A stretch of DNA of 64,000 nt from Pseudarthrobacter sp. PS3-L1. GTDB lineage: Bacteria; Actinomycetota; Actinomycetes; Actinomycetales; Micrococcaceae. The position numbers and the translations under genes were made by a program. The DNA lies in assembly GCF_030063285.1 (NCBI RefSeq), contig NZ_JASISU010000001.1, positions 496,001-560,000 of the forward strand, read 5' to 3'. Positions 1 to 10,267 of the stretch are shown here, in pieces (position 1 is the first letter of the stretch; each line of letters begins with the position of its first letter). The notes beneath the pieces are model-generated. The model worked only from the letters and a program-made list of their open reading frames with translations. It was not told where the DNA came from and searched no databases.

Positions 1-153
1 GCGTCTGTACGCGCCCTGCTTGCTAATCTTGAACTCGTGGCAGTCCCCGTACCTGAGGGGAGCACCGACGACGTCGATACCTGGCACCAGGCAGAGGTAT
101 TGGGAGTTACCGCAGCCACGCAGCGCAACGATCCGGCAGCGCCGGCAACCTAG
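1..153 (+). CDS. mobA: MobA-like molybdenum cofactor nucleotidyltransferase, C-terminal end only
   Basis: The first 50 codons read open in frame 1 and stop at TAG 151-153, so this is the tail of a gene that starts before the window. The tail contains DDVDTWHQAEVLGV, which resembles the C-terminal 'D-x-DT-x(2)-(D/E)-x(2)-x-G(V/I)' region of MobA/MobA-like NTP transferases, which attach GMP to molybdenum cofactor. Only the end is visible, so the call rests mostly on context: DUF6457, moeA, a molybdopterin oxidoreductase and fdhD follow directly. The catalytic N-terminal Rossmann part is not in the window and cannot be checked. Confidence 0.6.
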   Translation, partial: ASVRALLANLELVAVPVPEGSTDDVDTWHQAEVLGVTAATQRNDPAAPAT

Positions 154-172
154 GATGCTTTGGAGGCAGACG

Positions 173-514
173 GTGACAAGCCAGGACGAGATTTTGCAGC
201 AGTGGTGCCAGGAGTTGCTCACAGCTTTTGAGCTGGAGGATGTTGACCTAGACCCGGCTGCGATCCTGTCCCTCGCGGGTATTGCAGCCCATTCCGTTAT
301 TCGACCCGCAGCGCCGCTCACAACCTTCATTGCCGGTTTTGCGGCAGGCCTCGCGGCTGGAACCGGTCAGGCAACGGACAGTGTCGCCATGGGCGCTGCA
401 TTGCGGGTAGCCCGCGAGGCTGTTGAACGTCGGCGGCCGGCAGAGTCAGAACCGGGGAGGGTCCATTCCGGAGTGACGGGCAACGAGACCCTTGGTGCGG
501 ACAAGGCGGAGTGA
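173..514 (+). CDS. DUF6457 domain protein of the molybdenum cofactor operon
   Basis: A 113-residue protein with no known catalytic motif. The start is taken at GTG 173, because GGAGG at 162-166 lies six bases before it; an in-frame ATG at 155 has no comparable site. The body (DEILQQWCQELLTAF..., then a Gly/Ala-rich stretch FIAGFAAGLAAGTG) fits the small DUF6457 family that in actinobacteria sits between mobA-like and moeA-like genes. Its 3' end overlaps the moeA start by four bases (511-514), so the two are probably translationally coupled. A role in cofactor handling is inferred from position only. Confidence 0.7.
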   Translation: MTSQDEILQQWCQELLTAFELEDVDLDPAAILSLAGIAAHSVIRPAAPLTTFIAGFAAGLAAGTGQATDSVAMGAALRVAREAVERRRPAESEPGRVHSGVTGNETLGADKAE

Positions 515-1887
515 ACGAGATTCCTGTCCCCGGTCCGCTTCAGCCGGCAGTCCACGAGGCCGTGGGCGCCAGGCACCTAGAGCACTCCTGGCAGGAGGCC
601 AGGCAGGTTGCCGCTGCGGCAGAGCCTGTCCGGACGTCAGCCGTTCCCCTTGCAGAAGCTATTGGCCGTGTCCTCAAAGAACCCCTCCGGGCCGCACAGG
701 ACATGCCGCACTACGCATCAGCGGCCATGGACGGGTGGGCCGTAAACGGCACCGGACCGTGGATCATTGTGCCTGCAGGGGAGCGGTTGAGCCCACATCA
801 GGGGTCCGCCATCGCCACCGGTGGGCTCATGCCGCCCGGCGCGAAAGCCGTCCTGCGATCGGAAAGTGCACTCAGGACAACTGACGACGACGGACTTGCT
901 GTGATCGCCGCTGGCGGGACGGCACGGCCAGGGGAACCCAAGAATGGCCAGCACGTCAGGCCAGCGGCAACCGAGGCCCGGGTAGGAGAGGATCTGGTGC
1001 CAGTGGGCACGCTACTCTCTCCCGCCCACGTTGCCCTCGCAGCCCTGGCTGGTGTGGACTCACTGGCTGTTGAGGGCAAGCCGCTGGTCCGTCTCCTTTA
1101 TACGGGTGCTGAGGTCATCCTGCAGGGACGTCCAGAACCAGGGCAGGTCCGCGATGCATTTGGACCGCAGTTGGGACACGTGGTGAACCTTTTGGGCGGT
1201 ATACCGGCTGGCCAGCAACGGATCGGCGACTCGTATGAAGAGTGGTTGAAGGCTCTGGAGGAAAGCGGTCCGCAGGAACTGCCAGCCGACGTCGTCATCA
1301 CCACCGGCGGCACGGGGCGCTCCGCTACGGATCACCTGCGCAGCGTGATCCGTGAACTGGGCGGGAATCTGTTAGTGGACGGTATCGCCATGCGACCCGG
1401 GCATCCGACGCTGTTGGCTGAACTGCCTGATGGCCGTTACATCCTGGGCCTGCCGGGCAATCCATTGGCCGCGATGGTGGCGCTGGTAACCATTGGCGAA
1501 CCATTGCTTGCGGCGCTTGCGAACAGGCGTCAGGCTCCAGCGTTGGATGTCCCGTCTGGCACAGTCATTGACGCAAGTACCGGCCCCACGAGGGTGGTTC
1601 CGTTCCGCCTGGTGTACGGGATGGCCTCACCTGCGAACCGGGTAGGCTCGGGAATGCTGCGCGGACTTGCCTCGGCCGATGGCCTCCTTGTGGTTCCGCC
1701 GCACGGTGTCCAGCTGGGTGAGAAAGTTCCCGCGCTTGAACTACCCTGGCGCGCGGGGTATCTTTCCACAGCCCTTGCGAAGACGGCAGCAGCGTCGCAG
1801 GTCCGCAAGCCGCGGGTCCGGCGAGAGAAAGCCGCAGGCCCGGTGGACTGGAGCGCCCTCCTAGAACCGGGAGATCTGAGTCCCTGA
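511..1887 (+). CDS. moeA: Molybdopterin molybdenumtransferase MoeA
   Basis: 458 residues, near the usual size of MoeA. MoeA inserts molybdate into adenylylated molybdopterin in the cytoplasm. Visible family landmarks are the N-terminal MPHYASAAMDGWAV segment around residues 66-79, the central MogA-like TTGGTGRSATDHL nucleotide/molybdopterin loop around residues 265-277, and LPGNPLAAM around residue 315. The GTG start at 511 overlaps the TGA of the DUF6457 gene. The C-terminus after domain IV carries a short basic tail (RKPRVRREKAA) followed by an acidic end, which I do not recognise as conserved. The gene precedes a molybdopterin-dependent oxidoreductase, its likely client. Confidence 0.9.
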   Translation: MNEIPVPGPLQPAVHEAVGARHLEHSWQEARQVAAAAEPVRTSAVPLAEAIGRVLKEPLRAAQDMPHYASAAMDGWAVNGTGPWIIVPAGERLSPHQGSAIATGGLMPPGAKAVLRSESALRTTDDDGLAVIAAGGTARPGEPKNGQHVRPAATEARVGEDLVPVGTLLSPAHVALAALAGVDSLAVEGKPLVRLLYTGAEVILQGRPEPGQVRDAFGPQLGHVVNLLGGIPAGQQRIGDSYEEWLKALEESGPQELPADVVITTGGTGRSATDHLRSVIRELGGNLLVDGIAMRPGHPTLLAELPDGRYILGLPGNPLAAMVALVTIGEPLLAALANRRQAPALDVPSGTVIDASTGPTRVVPFRLVYGMASPANRVGSGMLRGLASADGLLVVPPHGVQLGEKVPALELPWRAGYLSTALAKTAAASQVRKPRVRREKAAGPVDWSALLEPGDLSP

Positions 1888-1955
1888 TCGCACGATGCGC
1901 CGGGCCAGGGCTGGGGTTGCTGGCTTGCAGCGGCAGTCCTTGGGATGATGGCACT

Positions 1956-4276
<2,321 letters not shown>

Positions 4277-4277
<1 letters not shown>

Positions 4278-5149
4278 TGGGGCGGTTGACCCAACGACGC
4301 CGGATCCACCGGGTTGTCCTTGACGGCAGCACTGCAGCACTGGAGTTCCCCGTACGGGCGCGGGAGGATGTCCTGGCCGTGGAGGAACCGCTGGAAATCA
4401 GGCTTGGTGGCACCTCGTTTGCCGTCACCATGCGCACTCCTGGCCACGACTTTGACCTCGTGGCAGGCTTCCTGGTCTCCGAGGGCATTATCTGGGAACC
4501 GGAGCAGCTGGTCTCGCTGCGCTTCTGTGCCGGCGAAGATGAGGACGGAGTCCAGACCTTCAACGTTGTCGAGGCCCAACTGCGCCCGGATGTGGTGCTT
4601 CCCGAAAAAGGACGTACCTTCTACACCTCCAGCTCCTGCGGCATCTGCGGAACGGATTCAATCGAGGCTGTCCACAAATCCTCACGGCATCCGGTGACGG
4701 CTGAGCCTGCTGCACTTCCCGCAGCTCTTCTTGCCTGCCTGCCGGACCGGCTCCGGGAATCCCAGGAGCTTTTTGAGCGTACGGGCGGGGTCCACGCAGC
4801 GGGGCTTTTCCGGTTGACGGCCGACGGCGGGGCAGACCTGCTGTGCCTGCGCGAGGACGTGGGACGTCACAACGCCGTGGACAAGGTGGTGGGGTGGGCC
4901 CTGCGCGAGAAGCTGCTTCCACTGTCCGGAATGGTCCTGCAGGTTTCGGGCAGGGCTTCTTTTGAACTTGTCCAGAAAGCGGCCATGGCAGGGATACCGG
5001 TGCTGGCTGCCGTGAGTGCCCCGTCAAGCCTGGCTGTGGAACTCGCCGAGGACAGTGGCATCACTCTCGTGGGCTTCAGCAGGGGGATAAGCCTGAACGT
5101 GTATAGCGGGATCCAGCGCATCAGTACCCCTGTCGCGGCGACACCCTGA
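4277..5149 (+). CDS. fdhD: Formate dehydrogenase accessory sulfurtransferase FdhD
   Basis: 290 residues. FdhD passes sulfur from a cysteine desulfurase to the molybdenum cofactor and is needed for active formate dehydrogenases. The start is ATG 4277, overlapping the oxidoreductase stop by one base. Visible motifs are TPGHDFDLVAGFLVSEGI around residues 53-70, the cysteine motif SSSCGICG around residues 117-124 (the CxxC sulfur-carrying pair), and LCLREDVGRHNAVDKVVGWA in the second half, followed by SGRASFELVQKAAMAGIP. Length and motif order are normal. It is the last gene of the molybdenum operon; 121 bases separate it from the next gene. Confidence 0.93.
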
Positions 5150-5270
5150 GCCCTCGATGCATCGGTAGGTGACGGCGAGGCCATTTTGCGTGGTCGCAGC
5201 AGCACCGTAGATTTTCTTCCAACGAATGGATCCGGTGAGGGTTCCCGCCACGCAATAAAGAGGGTACGTA

Positions 5271-8200
5271 GTGCACGACGACCGCCAGATCACCGAACTC
5301 CGGCTTGAACGCTTCTTGCGTGAGCGGATTTCGCCTGCCGTGTACCGGCGGTTCGCGCCGATGACACTCAGTAGCTGGGAGGTCCCGGGTGAACCTGTGC
5401 CGGCAACCGACGCACTGTCCCAGGACTTTACGCCGCAGGAGCACGGTGTGGCGTGGGGTACGCCCTGGAGCACACTGTGGTTGCACATCGAAGGCGAAGT
5501 GCCAGCTGGCTGGGGTTGTGCCGCAGGTACCGACCTGGAAGTGATAGTTGACCTGGGCTTCACGGCCGAGGACCCCGGCTTTCAGTGCGAGGGAATAGCC
5601 TGGCGGCCCGACGCCACCATCATCAAGGCCATTTCCCCTCGCAACCAGTACGTCCCCGTGGACCTGGCACGTGCGGGTGCCACAGTGGATTTTTACGTCG
5701 AGGCCGCCGCCAACCCGGATGTGGCCCAGGGGTGGACCTTTGCGGCAAACCCCTACGGCGACCGAGCCACGGCTGGCACGGAACCGCAGTACACATTGGG
5801 CCGCATTGCGCTCGCAGAACGTGACGTGACCGTCTGGGAACTCGAACAGGATGTGACGGCGCTGCGTGGTCTGATGCTCGAACTCCCTGTTGATCAACCA
5901 CGACGGCACCTGATCCTGCGGGCCCTGGAGCAGATGCTGGACATCCTCGACCCCGACGACGTAGCGGAAAGCGCCGCAACAGCCAGGGAAGTGATCGCAG
6001 GTGTGTTGCACCAGCCAGCCAATGCCAGTGCGCACAACATAGTTGCTACTGGCCACGCGCATATTGATTCCGCCTGGCTCTGGCCCGTGCGTGAAACCAT
6101 CCGCAAGTGCGCCAGGACCTTTTCCAACGTTGTCGCCCTGATGGACGAGGATTCAGATTTTGTGTTTTCCTGTTCCTCAGCCCAGCAGCTCGCCTGGATG
6201 CGGGACTACTACCCGGAATTGTTTGTGCGAATTAAGGAGAAGGTTGCCGCCGGTCAGTTTGTCCCTGTGGGAGGCATGTGGGTGGAAGCGGACACCAATA
6301 TGCCTGGTAGCGAGGCAATGGCCAGGCAGTTCATCGAAGGCAAGATGTTTTTCCTCGACGAATTTGGCGTCGACACCAGGGAGTCCTGGTTGCCTGATTC
6401 CTTTGGCTACTCGGGTGCCCTGCCGCAGATCGTCAAATCGGCCGGTAGTGACTGGTTCCTGACCCAGAAGATTTCCTGGAACCAGGTCAACAAGATGCCG
6501 CATCACTCTTTTGAATGGGAAGGTATCGACGGAACACGGCTTTTCACCCATTTCCCGCCGGTGGACACCTACAACTCCCAGCTCAGCGGCGGTGAACTCG
6601 CCCACGCAGAGCGCAATTATCGTGACCATGGCCATGGCGCCAGTTCCCTTGTGCCCTTCGGCTATGGCGACGGCGGTGGAGGTCCTACCCGGGAGATGCT
6701 TGCCGCCGCCAGGCGAACGGCAGACCTGGAGGGCTCCCCAAAGGTTCGGCTAGGTTCGGCCACGGATTTCTTCACCACGGCACAGCAGGAGTACCGCAAC
6801 CTTCCGGTCTGGGTGGGTGAGATGTACCTTGAGCTGCACCGGGGCACCTACACAACCCAGGCGGGTACCAAGGCGGGAAACCGCCGTACGGAACATCTCC
6901 TCAGGGAAGCCGAGCTCTGGTGCACGGTTGCCACCGTGAAAAAGGGTGCGTCCTACCCGGCGGCGGACCTTAAGCGGCTCTGGCGCCTGGTGCTGCTCCA
7001 GCAGTTCCACGACATCCTGCCGGGAAGTTCGATTGCCTGGGTCCACCAGGATGCTGAACGAAACTATGCAGCCATCACAGCCGAGCTTGAGCAGATTATT
7101 TCCTCTGCGCTAACTGCAGCATTGGGCACCGGTGCGGTGCCCCTCCTGGCCAACGCAGCCCCGCACTCACGGGCCGGTGTAGCCGCGCTGGCGGCAGGAC
7201 CCATGCAGTGGACTGGGGACGTTACGGTGACCCGCCATGGCGATGCCACAGTGCTGGACAATGGCGTGATCCGTGCCGTGGTGGATGCTTCTGGCCTGCT
7301 CGAATCGTTGGTGGACCATGCTAGCGGCCGGGAGGCGATCGCCCCAGGGGAGCGTGGAAACCTCCTTGAGCTGCACCGAGATACCCCCAACGAATGGGAT
7401 GCGTGGGATATTGACAGCTTTTACCGCCGCAACGTCACCCAGGTGACTACCGCGGTAAGCGTCCGCGTTGAGGAGGACGCGCATGCCGCCGTCGTCATTG
7501 TTGAACGGCTGGCTGGTACCTCGGCCGTGACGCAGCGAATCACGCTCTCTGCCGGAAGCGCCTCGCTGGCCATCAGCACGGCCGTTGACTGGCAGGAGAG
7601 GGAGAAGTTGCTCAAGCTCGGCTTCCCCCTGGATGTCCGCGCAGGCCATTCATCGGCGGAAACCCAATTTGGACATGTCCAACGGGCCACCCACGTCAAT
7701 ACTTCCTGGGAGGCGGCAAAGTTCGAGATATGCGCTCATCGGTGGATCCACGTGGGCGAGCCGGGCTACGGCGTGGCCATCAGCAACGCCGCTACCTATG
7801 GTCACGACGTCACCCGCAACGTCAGGGACCACGACGGCGGTACCACCACCACCGTGCGACTGTCGCTGCTGCGCGCGCCCAAGTTCCCGGATCCCACGGC
7901 TGATGCAGGCCAGCACACGCTGGACGTCACCATCCGTCCGGGTGCCGACATTGCCGATGCCGTGGAGGAGGGGTATCGCACCAACCTGTTGCCGCGGATT
8001 CATCGTGGACAGGATTCCAGCGATCCTTTGGTATCAGCAGACAACCCGGCGCTGGTGGTAGAAGCCGTCAAGCTTGCCGAAGACGGATCCGGTGATGTCA
8101 TTGTGCGGCTCTACGAATCATTGGGCCAGCGTTCGGCTGGTTTGGTCGCGGCGGGGTTTCCGGTAGCTGAGGTGTGGGCCGTGGATCTTCTGGAACGGCG

Positions 8201-8321
8201 TGTTGCTGCACCCTGGCTGGTTCCTGCCAGCGGTGGATCCATGGACCCCGGTACTGCAGGCCGGGTGGACCTGGTGCTGCGGCCCTTCCAGCTGGTGACA
8301 CTGAGGTTCGCACGGCGCTAG
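5271..8321 (+). CDS. Glycoside hydrolase family 38 alpha-mannosidase
   Basis: 1016 residues, the length of class II (GH38) alpha-mannosidases such as bacterial MngB-type and vacuolar Ams1-type enzymes. The GTG start at 5271 follows an AAAGAGGG stretch at 5257-5264. The catalytic domain begins near residue 262 with VATGHAHIDSAWLWPVRET (zinc-binding HxD). The nucleophile segment WLPDSFGYSGALPQI is near residue 375, and a further zinc-site histidine lies in QQFHDILPGSSI around residue 580. The N-terminal 250 residues form the usual beta-sandwich and the C-terminal half holds the GH38 beta domains. There is no signal peptide, so it probably acts in the cytoplasm on imported mannosides. No sugar transporter or regulator adjoins it. 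Confidence 0.92.
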   Translation: MHDDRQITELRLERFLRERISPAVYRRFAPMTLSSWEVPGEPVPATDALSQDFTPQEHGVAWGTPWSTLWLHIEGEVPAGWGCAAGTDLEVIVDLGFTAEDPGFQCEGIAWRPDATIIKAISPRNQYVPVDLARAGATVDFYVEAAANPDVAQGWTFAANPYGDRATAGTEPQYTLGRIALAERDVTVWELEQDVTALRGLMLELPVDQPRRHLILRALEQMLDILDPDDVAESAATAREVIAGVLHQPANASAHNIVATGHAHIDSAWLWPVRETIRKCARTFSNVVALMDEDSDFVFSCSSAQQLAWMRDYYPELFVRIKEKVAAGQFVPVGGMWVEADTNMPGSEAMARQFIEGKMFFLDEFGVDTRESWLPDSFGYSGALPQIVKSAGSDWFLTQKISWNQVNKMPHHSFEWEGIDGTRLFTHFPPVDTYNSQLSGGELAHAERNYRDHGHGASSLVPFGYGDGGGGPTREMLAAARRTADLEGSPKVRLGSATDFFTTAQQEYRNLPVWVGEMYLELHRGTYTTQAGTKAGNRRTEHLLREAELWCTVATVKKGASYPAADLKRLWRLVLLQQFHDILPGSSIAWVHQDAERNYAAITAELEQIISSALTAALGTGAVPLLANAAPHSRAGVAALAAGPMQWTGDVTVTRHGDATVLDNGVIRAVVDASGLLESLVDHASGREAIAPGERGNLLELHRDTPNEWDAWDIDSFYRRNVTQVTTAVSVRVEEDAHAAVVIVERLAGTSAVTQRITLSAGSASLAISTAVDWQEREKLLKLGFPLDVRAGHSSAETQFGHVQRATHVNTSWEAAKFEICAHRWIHVGEPGYGVAISNAATYGHDVTRNVRDHDGGTTTTVRLSLLRAPKFPDPTADAGQHTLDVTIRPGADIADAVEEGYRTNLLPRIHRGQDSSDPLVSADNPALVVEAVKLAEDGSGDVIVRLYESLGQRSAGLVAAGFPVAEVWAVDLLERRVAAPWLVPASGGSMDPGTAGRVDLVLRPFQLVTLRFARR

Positions 8322-8391
8322 GGGCCAAGGCGCGGTGGTCAGCTGTGGTGCCCCCTCTGCGCCATCGTCTGGCACTGGCCGTTAAATAGGC

Positions 8392-8429
8392 TGAGTGGGG
8401 GCGGGACCCCAACGGCCCGCCACCACTCA
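8392..8429. terminator. 14-bp stem-loop between convergent genes
   Basis: Bases 8392-8405 and 8416-8429 form a stem with one mismatch and a 10-base loop. It lies 70 bases after the alpha-mannosidase stop and before the convergent membrane gene. There is no uridine run on either strand, so it may work as a bidirectional hairpin or RNA-stability element rather than a textbook intrinsic terminator. Confidence 0.55.
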
Positions 8430-8440
8430 TCCCCCCAATG

Positions 8441-8517
8441 CGAATGTGAAGCCGGGCCACAGCTGACGAAAACATCCCCGTTCAGACAGCCATGGCCCCG
8501 GCGGCTTCACACATTCG
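8441..8517. repeat. Long imperfect inverted repeat in a convergent intergenic region
   Basis: The arms at 8441-8459 (CGAATGTGAAGCCGGGCCA) and 8493-8517 are inverted copies of each other apart from short 1-2 base insertions in the second arm, with about 33 bases between them. A third, direct copy of the core (TATGTGAAAGCCGGGAC) follows at about 8540-8556, right before the end of the minus-strand membrane gene. Function unknown; transcription termination for both genes or a small dispersed intergenic element are the obvious options. Confidence 0.55.
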
Positions 8518-8558
8518 TAATTCTGTCACGTCTAATGTTTATGTGAAAGCCGGGACGG

Positions 8559-9299
8559 TTAACTTTTGGTAACTGTCGGCGTGGAGCGCTGCGGCCGTCG
8601 TTTTCCTATCAGCTTCGTCATCCAGATCATGGCGAGGCCCGCCACGAAGCAGAGGATGGCCGTGTAGTTCAGGATGTACATCAGCGCTGAAAACGCTACC
8701 GGAATGAACGGGAAACCGAGGGTAAGGATAATGGCGACCGAGCCCAGGGACAGCAACAGCGCAGCGATCCGGATCAGCACTGGAAAATTCCCCAGGGCGG
8801 TGCGGAACATGCTGGGGAGGAGGGCCGCAACCACGTAGGCGGGGTAGAGCCTGCCAACGGCCCCATAATATTCCAGCAGCACTTGCTGATGAGCAGCCGT
8901 ACCCGGTTCCTGGTGCATGCCAACCGCCGAGACAGAAGTGTCCAACAGGACGAAGAGGACGCTAACGGCAGCAACGCAGACTCCCAGGGCCACCCACCCC
9001 GGGGGTCCAATGATCAACCGATGGGTCCATGCTGTCCCGAAACCCTTGGCGATCCGGTAGCCGACAGCCATGAGGGCGCCGAAGATGACAAGGCGCAGCG
9101 CTAGGTTGGCCAGGTTGAAACCGCCCAGGGCCCCGTCAATGGCCAGGTACGGCGCCTCGATACTCAGCAGGACAGCCAGCGCCATAAGTGCAAAGATCGC
9201 GAACAGGGAACGGTTCTCCTTTCGCAGCGCACTGGGAATTCGTGCCACAGTGACTGCTGTGCAGCTCAGCAGGGTAATCCACTGCAGGGTCAGAATCAT
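8559..9299 (-). CDS. Seven-helix membrane protein paired with an HTH regulator
   Basis: 246 residues with about seven hydrophobic helices (for example ITLLSCTAVTV, LFAIFALMALAVLL, WVALGVCVAAVSVLFVLL, IAALLLSLGSVAIILTLGF) and a basic C-terminal tail, so an integral membrane protein. The spacing of helices and the ARIPSALRKENRSLF motif after helix one recall the MAB_1171c-type putative transporters that accompany HTH genes in actinobacteria, but I cannot confirm membership. Its ATG overlaps the stop of the upstream HTH gene by four bases (9296-9299), so both come from one transcript and are coupled. Function unknown; a membrane-linked partner of the regulator is an inference. Confidence 0.7.
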   Translation of the reverse strand: MILTLQWITLLSCTAVTVARIPSALRKENRSLFAIFALMALAVLLSIEAPYLAIDGALGGFNLANLALRLVIFGALMAVGYRIAKGFGTAWTHRLIIGPPGWVALGVCVAAVSVLFVLLDTSVSAVGMHQEPGTAAHQQVLLEYYGAVGRLYPAYVVAALLPSMFRTALGNFPVLIRIAALLLSLGSVAIILTLGFPFIPVAFSALMYILNYTAILCFVAGLAMIWMTKLIGKRRPQRSTPTVTKS

Positions 9300-10057
9300 C
9301 CGAGGTTCTCCCAGATCCGTTCGGTTTGGCGTTGATCGTGTTCCTGGCGCCGGAGGGCCCGTCCCAAGGCTTGCAGGCGCTCGCCGGCCAAAGCGCTCAG
9401 ATCACCGGGGGAGAGGCTGGAGAGGGCGCGGCTGCGGGCATCTGCTGGCCATCCTGCCTCTGGTTCGGTGACAAGGCCAGAGGCAACCAGCCCACCAGCT
9501 GGTCCCACGCCGGCTGCAATGGACGTTGCTAGTGCCAGTTCCGGTGCCAGGCGGTTGGCACTGAGCTGCGCTGAATAATTCTGAGCTGCTACGCCAGTGG
9601 CTGCCGATACGCGGTGGCGGAGTTCGCCGTCGTCAACGGCATCTACCCAGTTCCGAACGGATGTCCGGTGCGGCGGGGCACTCAGGGCAGGTAGCTGCGC
9701 ACGACCGGGCGCCGGTGTGCCAGGAAAGTATCCGGCGTCTCCTGCTGCGAGCGGCCCGGCCAGAACAGTCCGGAGCAGATCGTCAGTGGAAACCTGGCTG
9801 ACCAGTTCCTTCGGGGTCGGTGCAACGGGCGCCCCAGCAAGCACCCGATAGTTATCAAAGAAGGACAGGGCTTCAAGGGGATTGCTGCCAAAGGCCCTGC
9901 TGATAGCCACGACACTGGACTCGGCAACTTTCCCGCGGACCAGTTGCTGGGCCAGAGTGGTCCGTTTAATGCCTGCAAGCCGGCATACATCGGCGGTGCT
10001 CACAGCAGGCGCCACACCGTTGAGCCAGCGCTGGAAGGCTTTTGCGGACAAGGGCAT
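9296..10057 (-). CDS. HTH (XRE-like) protein, first gene of a regulator/membrane-protein pair
   Basis: 253 residues. The N-terminus is a Cro/C1-like helix-turn-helix (residues about 1-65; VSTADVCRLAGIKRTTLAQQLVRGKVAESSVVAISRAFGSNPLEAL), followed by a Pro/Ala-rich middle (residues 80-130), a second conserved-looking segment NWVDAVDDGELRHRVSAATG, and a C-terminal helical region ending in KER-rich sequence (ALRRQEHDQRQTERIWENLG). The middle part is Ala/Gly rich and may contact the coupled membrane protein. Translation starts at ATG 10055-10057. The putative promoter region is shared with the divergent ABC-F leader, so cross-regulation is possible but not shown. Confidence 0.75.
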   Translation of the reverse strand: MPLSAKAFQRWLNGVAPAVSTADVCRLAGIKRTTLAQQLVRGKVAESSVVAISRAFGSNPLEALSFFDNYRVLAGAPVAPTPKELVSQVSTDDLLRTVLAGPLAAGDAGYFPGTPAPGRAQLPALSAPPHRTSVRNWVDAVDDGELRHRVSAATGVAAQNYSAQLSANRLAPELALATSIAAGVGPAGGLVASGLVTEPEAGWPADARSRALSSLSPGDLSALAGERLQALGRALRRQEHDQRQTERIWENLG

Positions 10058-10102
10058 GGGCCATCACTTTCACTGGTGGTCTGGACTAGTCAATTCTACC
10101 CG

Positions 10103-10215
10103 TTGACGTTCCGCTGCTGTGGGTAACTGATTTTACGTACCGGCCAGAGAGGAGTAAAGTCATTCAGGAACCCGCTGGTCCGTACACCCCCCAAGTCCGG
10201 ACCGGCGGGTTCTTT
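10103..10215 (+). promoter_or_regulatory. ABC-F gene leader with promoter -35 and attenuator-like hairpin
   Basis: A TTGACG hexamer (10103-10108) is followed by weak -10 candidates around 10124-10131. The transcript would then carry AGGAG (10151-10155 region) and a strong stem-loop: 10169-10182 pairs with 10198-10211 (14 bp, one G-T wobble), 14-16 base loop, then CTTTTAT. The hairpin ends about 56 bases before the ABC-F start codon and no gene lies between promoter and hairpin. That is the layout of a transcription attenuator, a regulation mode known for several antibiotic-resistance ABC-F genes. Readthrough versus termination of a small RNA cannot be told apart by eye. Confidence 0.6.
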
Positions 10216-10267
10216 TATGCCCTCTTGCTGGCCCACGGACCGTGGCCGGGGGCGAAAGGACTAACGC

